Assembly: GCF_910596095.1 (NCBI RefSeq)
Contig: NC_056543.1
Location: 18,090,042 to 18,154,041, forward strand
Direction of reading: 5' to 3'
DNA: 64,000 bases
Origin: Thunnus maccoyii
Lineage: Eukaryota > Chordata > Actinopteri > Scombriformes > Scombridae
Both the position numbers and the translations under genes were made by a program. Within the stretch, counting starts at the first letter, position 1; the number at the start of each line of letters is the position of its first letter. Shown here piece by piece: positions 1 to 13,040 of the stretch. The notes below the pieces were generated by a model that saw only the letters and a list, made by a program, of their open reading frames with translations, was not told the DNA's origin and did not search any database.

Positions 1-1762
1 TGTCAATGCGAAGAGGCTTCAAAATTAGCAAAGCACAATGTAAGAGTAATGAGAGCTGCAGCGACTGAATTAAAGGACAACTTCTGTGTCTCCCCTTCCT
101 CACATTTCCTCTCGATGTGAGCAGATTCCCCAGCTAGAGGACTTTTATTTCAGGAAAAGAAGCTCCTTGGTTGCATGTTAGTTTAACCGAATTTAAAGGA
201 GGGGATAAGGTATATTTTCACTTTTAATGAACTAGTCTTTAAAATAGTTTAAAATCATCAAATAATCCTCAACAGGCGCAGAGAAAAATAAATAAATGTG
301 GGAGAGGAGAGGCAGGTAAATCAAGCATATAACGAGAATCAAGTCTGTTTTTAATCATCACCAATGCAGCCAGTCACCACATTATACTTTCATTGCAAAA
401 AAAAAAAAAAAAATCGAAGAAATAAACGGATAATACACACCTTCCAGCTTGAAGTTGAAGTGGAAAACTGTGTCTTTCAGAGATCAGCATGGAGGCAGAT
501 GAGCAGCAACGAGCATCCTGCAGCACACACACAAGATGAGCGCTTAAATCCCCACTAAATGCGTCCCATGTGTCGGTCTTGTCCGCTATAGCAGCAGAGT
601 TCAGAATATGACTGAAAATGTCTGCTTTATTTCCCCTCTTTATAGCTGATGGAGAAAAAAATGTAGATTATTAGCATAAATGTTTACTCCTCATTACGCT
701 GATGACATTGTGCACTCGAGATCTTGGTAATCTTTGGGGGAAATTATGAGTAATTTTTTAAAATTTAAAGCAGCAGTCACCATGCAATTCAGACTAATTC
801 TGCGTAGGCTCCACACGGATATAATTATCGTCGAGTCAAGATGTTAGGCTAAAAACTATGCATTGATATTCCCATTTATTATGTACATACAACTTTGACA
901 ATGTTGATGCTTGAAATAGCGGGAAATTGTCTTGTGTAAAAATTACACCCCATATTAGGACATCTAAAATTGCGAAGAATTATATAGTAATTGCAGGCTT
1001 TCACGTTTGAAAGCCAGAATGCTCAAACCAGAGCAAATGTGGATAAAATTACAGATCAGGGTATAAATTAGGATAGGGGGGTATGGCATTTACAACTTGC
1101 CGAGACAAATGCAAAAGTATAAACCACAGCTCAAATCCATGAATGAAGTTACAACAACAACAAAAAAAACATCCAGAAATCCCTCTTTTAAATTTATTTT
1201 TTTTTTTTAGGAGGAAATCAATAAATATTCTAATATAATATCATTTATAGGGAAAGTTATTGAGATGTGGAGAAAACCTGAGAATATTTTGCTACTTCAG
1301 TACCTGCAGTGATCATGATGTTACACTTACTAACAGAAGAGACTAATTAATTCTACAAAAGGTCCACTCAGGCCTATATACACCTAGATGTAATGTTGTG
1401 TTGGCTCATAGCACAAACCTGCTGCATGCCTGGGATTTGATCCTGTCAGCCTCAGGAGGAGGAGGAGGAGGAAGGAGGGTGGTGGTGGTGGTGGGGGGGG
1501 GCTCCATCATGTAGATATACTATATAACCGCTGATGACAAGCTACAGTCCTAATTATGTACAAAAAACAAAACGATCCCACTTTATGGCCCGTGGTCGTG
1601 TGTGGGATATACAGTGATGGCTCTCTGTATCAATAACAAGCTCCCTACTCTACAACAGGCTCTAATAAAATAGCTACAATAAAATACTTTTTCTTCACTT
1701 GGATGCAGTAAATTGTGTTTTTGGACGTGTGCCTGTGTTTTCCATGTAGCCTACAGTCCCCC
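1..1762. other. Gene-free DNA 3' of dlx2, with possible Dlx enhancer remnants
   Basis: No plausible exon was found; open frames here are short and lack domains. Positions 1-130 are of mixed complexity and carry several homeodomain-type cores (AAATTAGCA, GTAATGAG, TGAATTAAAG) beside GAGCTGCAG. Positions 640-840 hold more TAAT/ATTA cores (ATTATTAGC, GGTAATC, GAGTAATTT, ATAATTATC). In vertebrates the DLX1-DLX2 intergenic region contains the I12a and I12b forebrain enhancers, and this is the matching side of dlx2. Whether these stretches are those enhancers is inference. Confidence 0.3.
1451..1501 (+). repeat. Purine-rich GGA/GGT repeat running into a G-tract
   Basis: About 50 bases made of GGA units, then GGT units, then a run of nine G. 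The several closely spaced G-runs could form a G-quadruplex on the plus strand. This is simple sequence with no gene assigned. Confidence 0.7.
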
Positions 1763-1770
1763 TACATGAG

Positions 1771-2426
1771 CAGGGGCGGATTTAGTGATTCGGGGGGGCC
1801 CGGGTTTTGCTTTACTTTTCACCCTTTCTCCAACTGGGAATGTTGGTATTGGCAGTGGTAGAAGAAGAACTCAAAAACTTTTATTCTGAAGTAAAACTAT
1901 TAACTATTAGCCTAATAGTAAAACTATTAGTAGGCCTACAACAGAGTAATAGTTTAAGTCCTGCATTCAAATTTTTACTTAAGGTGAAGAGTGAAAGAGA
2001 GGTTTTACTATCACAATGTACTTAAATTTACTTAACGTCTGATCAAGGTGAAGCTTTTAATTCTTATATAATACTGGATAGTTTAATGAATGATAATGTG
2101 TCATATTTTAATTTTGTCATATGTTAATTTTGTGAGTAAAATCTGAATCTGCAGCGTAACCAGTAACATTTATCTGTCAGGTAAATGTACTAGCACAATG
2201 TTTCCCTCTGAAGTAGAAGTACACAGTAAGTAAGTACAGCTGCATTTTGTTTAAAGTGCTTTTGGGACCTTTTGTAAGTTATTTCGGGGGACAATGAGTT
2301 AGAATAGTAACATAATTCAATATTTTTCATATCCTAGCATCATAATAAATCTCTATAGCTGTTCGGGGCCCTTTTAGTTGGGGCCCCAGGCAGTTGTACC
2401 TTCCCTAATAGTACAGTCCGCCCCTG
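1771..2426. mobile_element. Non-autonomous hAT-type DNA transposon with terminal inverted repeats
   Basis: The element begins CAGGGGCGGA and ends with its reverse complement TCCGCCCCTG. It is flanked by a perfect 8-bp direct repeat, tacatgag, at 1763-1770 and 2427-2434. An 8-bp target duplication with ends starting CAG is the hAT signature. At 656 bp, with no open frame over 75 codons, it has no transposase and must have moved with help from another element. The exact duplication suggests a fairly recent insertion. Confidence 0.85.
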
Positions 2427-2434
2427 TACATGAG

Positions 2435-4102
2435 CCACCCACTGTAAATATGTAGGTCAATCTGTGTGTCTTCAGAGATCAGAGACTTTACTTGTGAGAC
2501 GTGAGAAATGTTTCCATGATGTTGTAGCTCCAGGCTGTCTTGGACCTAGTTCCTCTCCCCTTTTTCTCTTCTTCTCAGGCTGAGTTCATAAAACGTCTGG
2601 AAAGCGACTCTGTGACTCCACCGAGTCTGAGGAGCTCGTGCTCATTCATACCCGCCCTCATCTTCCTCTGCTCGCATGCCAAGGCGCGTTGTTGTGCTCC
2701 CCCCACACCCCCCCTCCCCCAGCTCCGCCTGCGCCCCGGGCCTCTCTCTGCCTCTGCCTGCCTGCCTGCCTGAGCTCCGGCTCGGCTAATCATCTGTTGA
2801 CGGACCCGGGAAAAAATTTTTTTTATAACCCCCGAGACAGGAATTATCTTAAGCTTGTCCACACTCGGGTTATCACTCTAAAACTCTTGTAATACGCTAC
2901 AAATCAATTATTTTCTGGTATTTTCCGACAAATTTCTGCCTTTCACATCCAAAAAAACCTGAGAAATTGTAATTTTAATAAACCAGCATTAAATATTTGT
3001 GGTAGCCTGCACCCATAAAGAGATGAGGGAACAAGTTGTATTGTGTGTTTTTGTTTTTGTTTTTTTTAAATTCTCATGACAATTTCCTAAATTAAACCAG
3101 TTAATGTGGGAAAATCATGCAGCACTTACCAAGCACAGATGTTATGCTTTAAAATAATTTAAATGGCTATAAAATGAAATATTCTAAACTGAAACAGGCT
3201 AATAACAACATAACATGCAGACGTAGCTACAGGCTACTTGTAATGAGGCCCACTAAATAAATGCTAAATAAATAGCAGGAACAATATACAAATTCTCTCA
3301 GTCATCCATAAATGTCTGTTAGGAAAGAAAAAAGGAGGGATGCATGTGCACAGAAAACATTTTATTTAAATAACGTCTGGCCATATATGAAACACTGCTA
3401 AAATAAATAAGACAAAAATACAATAAATTGTGATACAAGTAAATCAGAGGGTAGGACAATCAGTAGCTTACGGTGGTTAATGGATTTGCACCAATAGCCT
3501 AAAAAAAAGTCAAAACGACATGAGCTATTAAAAAGCTGTGGTAAAATATTTACAAACGTGGATTCAGACACTTACCCCCCAATATATTCAAAACAGCTAA
3601 TGACATGAGGAATGGATAAAGGTAAGCTGTTCTTTCTTCTTCTTTTTTTTTTTTAAATCACAACAAAATGAGGTCATATTGAAAAAGGCACGATACAGTT
3701 AACTTGTGCTACATCTGTGACAGGTTTGTCCTGCTGTGAAGGTTTTTGTTTCGCAGGAATGGCAAAAAAGTGACGTCCGCGTTAAAGAAGGCTTTGCGCC
3801 CAGGCTGTGATTGCTTTGGGTAATAGTGGTTCATTCATCCCTCGACATAATCAAAATAAATAAATACAAAAATAACTGTAGAAATCTGTGTCTAACATTT
3901 TTTGCCAGCGCGACAACTGGCAAGGTCCATGAACCTGTCTGGCTCCATTAACTTCTCCTAGATGCTTGCGTGTAAAGTTCACATGGCGCACACACGAGGT
4001 CTGTAAAATGAAGGTATTGGCATTTTTCTTTTTTCACCAGTATTGTCCGATTTTTACCCGATGTTTGTTGTTTGTTTTTGTTTGTTTTGTTTTGTTTTTT
4101 TC
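2435..4102. other. Intergenic DNA and dlx2 3' UTR
   Basis: Positions 2520-2800 are pyrimidine-rich and GC-rich on the plus strand, with C-runs (2700-2725) and a short CCTG repeat (about 2757-2772). The rest is AT-rich. The stretch from 4102 down to about 3350 is probably the dlx2 3' UTR. No exon was recognised; frames in the GC-rich part are Arg/Ala/Pro composition artefacts. Confidence 0.5.
3361..3366 (-). terminator. Candidate dlx2 polyadenylation signal
   Basis: The minus strand reads AATAAA here (TTTATT on +), about 740 bases past the dlx2 stop codon. It is the first clear canonical hexamer I found downstream. Not proven. Confidence 0.35.
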
Positions 4103-5481
<1,379 letters not shown>

Positions 5482-5694
5482 CTTCGGGTTGGAGCGGAGT
5501 AGTCGTTAAACCTACGCGTAAAATTTGCAAAATTGCGAAATAGCGAGCTGAAAACACGACTCAGATTTTGTGCTGATGACACCTTTACGTGAGTCAAAAC
5601 GCATCCCCGTGTAAACTGTGGCAAAAAATCAGCGGAAGGTGTGTCCTTCTCACAGTGGCCTGTGATTATCTGCTTCTCTCGGTGGTGGGAGCGC

Positions 5695-5742
5695 ATTTAT
5701 GAGAGAGTGAGAGGGAGAGCTACTGTGTCTGAGGCAACCAAT
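5695..5742 (-). promoter_or_regulatory. Likely dlx2 core promoter (inverted CCAAT and TATA-like box)
   Basis: Upstream of the dlx2 start codon the minus strand reads ATTGG (inverted CCAAT, + strand 5738-5742) and then a TATA-like CATAAAT (5695-5701), about 210 bases before the ATG. Their order and spacing suit a pol II promoter, which would put transcription start near 5665. This is inference from motif layout only. Confidence 0.4.
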
Positions 5743-8700
5743 GAATAAGGGCTGCACGACTGACTACTCCCCACCGCGTCCACCCTCCATTATGTGTTCA
5801 GGTCTGTCGGTCCCGGTTGTCTGCAGAGTTTCACATCAAAGCATCTCCAAAGAATCAAGAGAAAGGTACCGTGACCAAACCTGTATGTCCCAACAGGTTC
5901 GGTCCTAACCCACGAACTCAGTAATTCATCTCTTTGCGTAATTAGCCGTGTAGAGCGAGAAAAAACGTGACTTCATATGGATAATGTGTAGGTTTCACAT
6001 CAGACAAACACCATTAAAATCCGTGCAACAAATTTGTTTTCAATGGCATAACGGTTACCCCCCTCTTTTGTATTTTTACGCTTGTCAGTAGAATATTTTC
6101 ACGCGTTTTTTTAGTTTATTGTTGGAGCTTTGTTGGAAACAGGAGCCTGCATAAAATCTAAAACTACATTTTGATCTAAACGTCTCAGACAACTAAGTGA
6201 AAGTAACAAAACAGAGTCGGAAAGATGGGATCTAGGTGTTAATACAGAAAAAAAAAAATCATTGTGGATGATGCTGCAGGTGGTGTTGGGTGATGGTAAA
6301 GGAAAGCTACAGCGCCCCCAGGTGTTAGAAATATCACTTGCAACTTTTTTTTTTTTTTTTGCATTTCCTTTTGTCTGCACTGGGAGCAGCAAAGTAGAGA
6401 CGAACAAATCTCCTCAGACAATAACTCCCTTCAAAGCTGTGAGGAGGTCCACATAGTCTTGGTTCACCGGAGGAACTTAACATTGAGATTCTACTGTGTG
6501 CAACTCAAACGGACTGCAGTAAATGAAGTGATGAGAGTTCTTGAGGCACTCGTCTTTATTGCCACAAGATGGCAGCATATTTCCTTTTATTAACGCTGCG
6601 GGCACAGACTGACCCAGTTCAACACCACTGCATATGTTGTTCACACTAACTTCCAAAATCTCAAGTTGGTTTTTGGTTTCACTGTCAACTGGAGCATCAT
6701 TTAGCACTCCGGTGGTAGTGTGATGTGGATATACAGAGATGGACAAAGTAACATGAACACATGTACCATCAATGCAAGCCAATACAATTATACAGTCTTT
6801 ATAATGTTAAATATTTTGTTGAGTCTCTGTCGAAAACACATTCAGCTCTGGAAACTGTGAGGTCTTGAATGAATGGGTTTGCCATCTTCAATCTTTAAAA
6901 TAGCATCCACAGACACAAACATTATTTTGAATCAACACCTTGTCTGATACAGTCTCAAGAACATTTTAATATTATAACTTTCACCAAGCTAGTGGGATGT
7001 TTTTGCAAGGCTGTTGTACTGGATTATCTTGTTTATGTGTTGTTGATATTGTGTCTACCCCTACAGTACAATGGACCTGAACACTAAAGCTCTGTCTTGC
7101 CTATTGGAGACTCCACACCCTTTTGTAAATAGCAGCACTTGTTAAATCTTACAGGGGTATAGGATGATGATAGAGGTTGTTAAAGGGATGGGAAAAGGGC
7201 AGAATATGTACAAACAGGCCATCTTTCATCACAGAATTAACCTGTTGATGAAATCCTGCTTAAAGGGGAACTGTAGTGATTTAGTACTTCCATAAAACAC
7301 TTCCATAAAGTTTGGGGACTTGAAAGAGACAGATTTTCCCGACTTTTAGTCCTTATTGGTCCTTCCAGCTTCTACAATTCTCGTAATGCAACTCGACAGC
7401 GTCTTTTCTTAGACACTTTTGGACCGTTTTATTAGACCTGACATGTTTTATGTCAAGTTTGTAATAAGGTTTTCTTTCATAAATTTGGGTTCACCAAACT
7501 CAAGCCGAGATACCTGGATGTTGTGTTTTGTGCAATTTTCTTAGACGCCCTTCCAGAGCCACAGAGGACATTATACAATTGTTTTCACTGGTTGAGTAAA
7601 ACTCTTTGTGATGGGTAAACGCATCTTCATAAAATCTGTGGATTACCCCTCCTAGTCTGGGAAAGCTTTACGCCGTTGCAGCTCTATTTCAATAAATCAC
7701 CCTTCACTTTGATCCGTTTCGTGTTGCACATGTTGTTACTTTCCTTTATTTGTCCCAAATGTCAGTGCGTGCATGATGAGTTATCTGGCTTCTCTGTGGC
7801 AGGACCTCCAGCTCCAGTCTAGGGAGGTTTCTATCCGCCCCATTGTTTTCCTGAAAGGCAAGCGCTCCTCTCCCACCACGGGCCAATGGGGCTGCATGTC
7901 ACTGCTCATTAGCAGAGCACAGTCTTCAGCTGCGAGGCATGCAGAGCCAGAATGAGCAAGAATTCTCCAGTCAGAGTCATGTAGAAGCTGAAAAAAGGCC
8001 TGTTACTGCAATTAATTATTCTCATAGTTAAAAATGGAAGTCATGTAAGCAATTATCTTCTCTGTTCAGGATGCTTTTCATCAAAGGTTCGGTTGATGAG
8101 GTTGTTTGATGGCTTGAATAAGTGTAAGTATGTTTTTTTTGTTCTACATTACAGTTTTCTGGGAAAGAAAATACAAATAATTTCTTATGTCTTTAACTTT
8201 TTGCACAGCTGAGTTTTCTTTGAAAGGGCCTTTTACCCATAAACCCAAATTTATGTAATTCATGCCATATAACTGTGATCCTGTATGTTTTCTGAGCTCG
8301 AGTGTAAAATATTCAGTTGTTTCACAAGGAAAATGAAAACAGCTTCAAAGTCAATTGAAAGAAGAAGAAGCTTCCTTTTGAGGAACAAAAGTCATAGTCT
8401 TTAACATAGTGGTCAGAGAAGATTACACAATCTTAGAGTTCACAGTCAATATCAGGATGTGCCAGAGTGTTCGAGACAGCACAGACTGTGAAGTAACGAT
8501 TGGGCAGCATAGTTCTTAATCTACCTTCTCTTCCGGCCTTAGAAATAAATGATTGCAGCTAATGTTCTAGTCCAGTTAATTGATTATAATGTCAATGTTT
8601 TCTCCTCTGCTACGGAGCAGCTGGTACAGTGGAGCTTCCCAGTGTTCAGTGACACGAAAATGATGCCAAAAGACAGGACACAGACGTAGGCGCTTTTAGT

Positions 8701-9795
8701 ATGCATTCCAAGTTCCTACTATTACAGAAGCTTCTCCTGACCTGCTCTTTACACCCATTAGTGTTTAAGTAGCATCTTTTCTTCCAGTTTGTATCATCTT
8801 TGTTTCTTCTCTGTGTTATTAAGGACAAAACTACACTGTACATAACAGCACCATTTGCCCTTGTCTTTTGCTCTGCTATTAATAATTTAGCCTAATGCTT
8901 ATTGAAATTCCCATCCATTATTTAATATTTCTTGAATGCTAGAAAACATCGCCACACATTATTAAAAATTATGTAAAAATGTCCATAACATATTTGTCTC
9001 TGAAGTATTACTTAGAATTCAACACACTTATAACTTGCCATGTTTTATCCTTTTTATGAACATGTTCAAAATATATTTGAAGAAAAAGAAAAGTTACATT
9101 TAAAAGTTTGCAACAAGCAAACAAAGTGTATCTGACACCTTGTATTGGAGACATTCTCGCTATATACAGTATAGTCCATATAATTATACTGCAGCCTATT
9201 TCAATCAACACTGGATTATGATTACAGCCTGTACACGATGGCAGCCTCTGAGTTCCCCTTAGAAAGGTTGGGAATAGAAAACACACGTTCATAAAATGGC
9301 AACGCTGCATGGCTGATATTGACATTGTGTCTAGAGGAATCAAAGTGCAACAAAACAGGAAGTCATTGGGAAAACTAACAACCCTGACATTTGGAGGAGT
9401 TATTGAGCGTCTGCTATCTTTTTGTGTTGTGGAAGCTCAAAAGGCAAACAAAAGCTGAGGTCTTTCCAATGACACACCATTTTCACACCGTGAGTTGAGG
9501 TTTAAGAAACATTAACTGAAGTCAGGGCTCAATAGAGGAATGTGAGTCACAGAAATCATCATCACACACTGTCCATTTGCACTGGCAACGATGGTACTGC
9601 CATTTACAAAATTACCACATGATATAGAATAAAACACAATACAGGAGGGCTGACAGAGCAGGAGTATATCTCTTCCTGCAACCCTGTCCTCAAGAAATAA
9701 CGTTTATATACTTATGATGTGGTACAAAATACAAGAACAGGTAGCTACACCTCAAATTTCATGAGTACACCCTAAAAGTTAAAATAACAACCTGC
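5743..9795. other. dlx2-itga6 intergenic DNA, left part
   Basis: No exon was recognised. Positions 6236-6360 hold short A and T runs. Candidate regulatory DNA lies at 7765-8130 and is listed separately. A second stretch with homeobox-type cores is at about 8505-8600 (AGCTAATG, AGTTAATTGATTATAA). The remainder is unremarkable AT-rich sequence. Confidence 0.5.
7765..8130. promoter_or_regulatory. Candidate distal cis-regulatory element between dlx2 and itga6
   Basis: This 370-base stretch is more balanced in composition than its flanks and is dense in developmental factor cores: an ATTGTT SOX-type core at about 7842, TCATTAGCA near 7907, CAATTAATTATTC near 8010 and CAATTATC near 8050, plus a GCCAATGG box near 7882. 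It has no repeat character and no coding signal. I infer a conserved non-coding element; conservation was not tested. Confidence 0.3.
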
Positions 9796-10475
9796 AATAA
9801 TATGGTCTATGAGGAACTGGAAAGATACCCAGTCTGTGTCACAGTTAAAAAGAGAATTATTGGCTTCTGGGGGAGGCTGATAAAAGGGTAAGACACTAAA
9901 CTCAACCAGATAATGTACAACTATTTGCTCAACCTGCATAATTCAGGTGTATATACTATGACTCTTGCAGGTCAAGCAGATACTGGATGATTGTCTTACC
10001 TCTGACTGTTGAACAGAGGCTGAAGGATCAGTTCATGCAGAAGTGGCAAAGTGGGCTCAAAATATGACAGTGTGTGATCTTTATGTAGAATTTAAACAAG
10101 AGCTTAAATTGGAAAAGTATCTATTAGGTACAGAAAGGCTATTTGTAACTTTAGGGTGAACAACACCAGAATTCCCCTGGAAGATATAAAGAGCTGGATA
10201 CATAGATGGACAAGAATCATATTTTGTAAATATAGTGAAATATAGGCAAAGGTACTTGCCAAAGTATTACTTATACTGCCCATCTATGCTTCAATTATTA
10301 GCCAAAGGTTATTTATAAATTAGGGGCTTTCTTGAAGAATTTAAGTAAAATATGTTGTACTTTATCCATGCTGAGTGCCATTGTTTTGTTATTTTAATAT
10401 TTTTCTGTTTTTGCTCCACATGGGTTAGGGTCATGGTCTTGATTCGAAATAAAGGAAATGAAATGAAACACATCT
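9796..10475 (+). mobile_element. Decayed non-LTR retrotransposon (LINE) 3' end
   Basis: Reading across frameshifts gives LINE C-terminal protein fragments such as EELERYPVCVTVKKRIIGFW, then GRLIKGK, later VEQRLKDQF-like and LPKYYLYCPSMLQ text. It ends in an AT-rich tail with GATTCGAAATAAAGGAAATG, as seen at 3' ends of fish LINEs. Many stops and frameshifts show an old 5'-truncated remnant. The clade (possibly L1/Tx1-like) was not resolved. Confidence 0.6.
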
Positions 10476-12560
10476 CTGAAGAAACTGTTCATTAACCTAC
10501 TTATTTTATAATGTGTTCTGCATAATCTATTGTGTGCAGAACAATGATAATGATGATGATGTCTTACTTGCAGGAAGTTTGACATTGCTGCCATTTGGCA
10601 AGATGTGGATGGTGTACACACCTACAACGGTGAAAAAAAGATTCACTGTTTTTATTTTTTTGGGGTTTTTTGCATGAAAGTCTTGTTTGCTTTTGTTCTG
10701 TGTGGTGGGAGTCTCCATGTGTTTGCTGTTCTTGATTAGTGGACACAATATTTTACCACGTATATGAGCTGTTTTTGAGATTTTTTATTTTGTGAGAGCG
10801 TGTGAACTAAACTAACCCATCATCCCCACCCCTGTGATTCTGCTCTCACTAAAGGATGCAATATGTTTTCACTGTGTGCTGCACTCGGGGTCAACAGGAG
10901 CAGTATACTCCTGTGTTAAATGCGGGCAGGTTTCTAGCTCAGAGTGATTTGGCTGTTGGTGGATTCTCTTAGCTGGTCTCCTGCTGGGAGTATTGGAGCA
11001 TTCATCACCTTGGCAACTCACCCTTTTAGTCAAATCACATTACCATGACTTTTTTCAGCTTTGGCTTAAAAGTTTAAATACCTCCATGAAACACTTTTGA
11101 ACAAACCAAAGTAACAGTAGGTGGTTTATTTGTCCTTCCATTGTTTCCAAATGTTTTCAAGCATTAGCCCAAAGACGCATTGTCAGCAAATAAAGCTTCT
11201 GCAGTGTCTGCATATACATGTACCTCATGTGCTTCTTGTAAGCATGGAAATGATCTTACCAAGTGTTTCTTGACCTCTCTGTTTGAGGGGTTGAGCCTGT
11301 TCTGCAGCACTCCGGACACAAGAGGAGATGGAAACATTCACCAGGGTGTTCATGATTGAGCATGTGTTTCCTAAGCATTAGTCACAGCGGCTTTTCCCCC
11401 TGAAGAAAAGTTATTTTTAACAACAAAGGCTCTAATGACGAGCACTGTAAGACAATAACAATTGGAGGGAAGTGTTCAGTTTTGAGCTTGTAACAGATGC
11501 TTTGGTTAATGTTTGATGCTCCATCTCAGGACCTTATGTCTTTCGGATCGATTCAGTTACCGTCAACTATAAAGTATATTTTAGATTAGCCTATCTCAGA
11601 GAAATGATGATGCTGATGTTGTATATGAAAACCAGAGAAATCTCAGAATTAAAAAATGCTCTACACACCTGCTAGTTCCTTTGTGTTCATGAAAATCTTT
11701 ATTTCTCTATTTTGAAAGATGCGTTTTTCAGAAAATAACAAAGTCCCAACTCAGGTAAAATCCCTGCCTAGTAAATAACAAGATGGTCATGACATAATGA
11801 TAATACACCCTCAAGGGAATTCCTTCACACCAAAGCAAAAATGATTTTGCACTTTGCAGGGGTAACAAAGGAATCCCCAGAATTCCCTGTGTCATCTGCA
11901 CGGCCTGCCTGAGAAAGAATTCAGCGAGGTCTGCGAGGTCCCGCTCCTTTCATTGTTGATTCAGCGGCACACACCCCCACCCAGCAGCCATAAATGGAGG
12001 CAGTCCTTTGTGCGAGAGGAGAGGAGCAGATTTACTGCGGATGGTCTCCCTACAAAGGACCGTGCCACTGTCACAACAGGACCAGGATCAGCTGCTCCCA
12101 CTTTCACACAGTGTGATTTAACGCCGTGCTTCACACGGCCGCTGATGCAGACACAACTTCTACAGTCAGTCAGCATCCAAGCACCTCAACAGCAACACAG
12201 TGAGGGGATGAAATACACTGGTACTATTATCAGTATCTCTTTCAAGAATAGTGAGTTGTCCAGATTCCAGTACTGTCCAGAAGTCCAAAACGTACCCTTT
12301 ATCTCTTTATTTCCCTCACAGCTGACACTTTTGCACTGATATTTGAGACTACATCAGTGAAGATTTTGGTGTAGAAGCGGTTTCATTAGTAATCTACTAA
12401 ACTAAGATGTAGAAAAATAACAAAATAAGCATAATATGTTATCATTTTACATGCCTTTGGTGCTGTATAAATGTCATTATAAATAAGATTGGGCCTTCAG
12501 TCTATCAGAAGTCCTTAAAGCTGCAACATCCATCTGTTTTAACATTGTGGTCTTCAATAC
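10476..12560. other. dlx2-itga6 intergenic DNA, middle part
   Basis: No exon was recognised. Positions 11880-12180 are richer in GC than the surroundings and include a perfect CArg-type box, CCATAAATGG, at 11988-11997, with a CATTGTTGATT SOX-like core just upstream. The only longer frame there (11953-12339) has no recognisable domain. Confidence 0.4.
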
Positions 12561-12564
12561 GGCT

Positions 12565-13040
12565 TAATTCCTTGGCCCACCAGCTGGCAAAGTGCCTATG
12601 CCAACTGTGCATTTTGGGCATGTTTCCTTGCCTCCCCGATAACTTCGGGGCTTGGTTTCCTATGTCAGTCCCTCTTATGTTGACTTAATTACTGTGAAAT
12701 GTAAGGAGCCGGTCCCTCTGTCTCACCAAAGGTTTCAGAACTTCTTTAACTTAATATTTTGAGTCTGATGGTAGCTTATCAGTAAAATCTGACCTTTAAC
12801 ACTGGTATCACTCATATCAGCATCTCTCAGCATCTGTTTGCATTGCATTGTAGTCATCACTACAGTTTTAAGCCTTGGCACACCAGGAACTTGCCAATGC
12901 CAACTGTGCATTTTGGGGATGTTTTGTCTGATTACTTCTGGGCTTGGTTTCCTCCATCAGTCCCTGTTATGTTGACTTCATTACTGTGAAACTTAAGGAG
13001 GTGGCCTGTCTTCTGGGTTTAGATTTCAGAGCTTCTACGA
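12565..13040 (+). repeat. Imperfect local duplication, two diverged copies about 300 bases apart
   Basis: Positions about 12565-12740 and 12875-13040 share the blocks GCCAACTGTGCATTTTGGG, GGGCTTGGTTTCCT, TCAGTCCCT and TTATGTTGACTT in the same order and orientation, with many differences between blocks. This is an old direct duplication or two copies of one repeat. No coding content. Confidence 0.7.

Noticed and set aside
2575-2862. Arg/Gly-rich 95-codon frame, minus strand, and overlapping Pro-rich frames on the plus strand
   Set aside because: Composition artefacts of a C-run and CCTG-rich block. No protein family recognised.
1-4102. dlx1 expected as the convergent partner of dlx2
   Set aside because: No homeobox (WFQNRR coding) was found on either strand left of dlx2. 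If present, it is outside the window.
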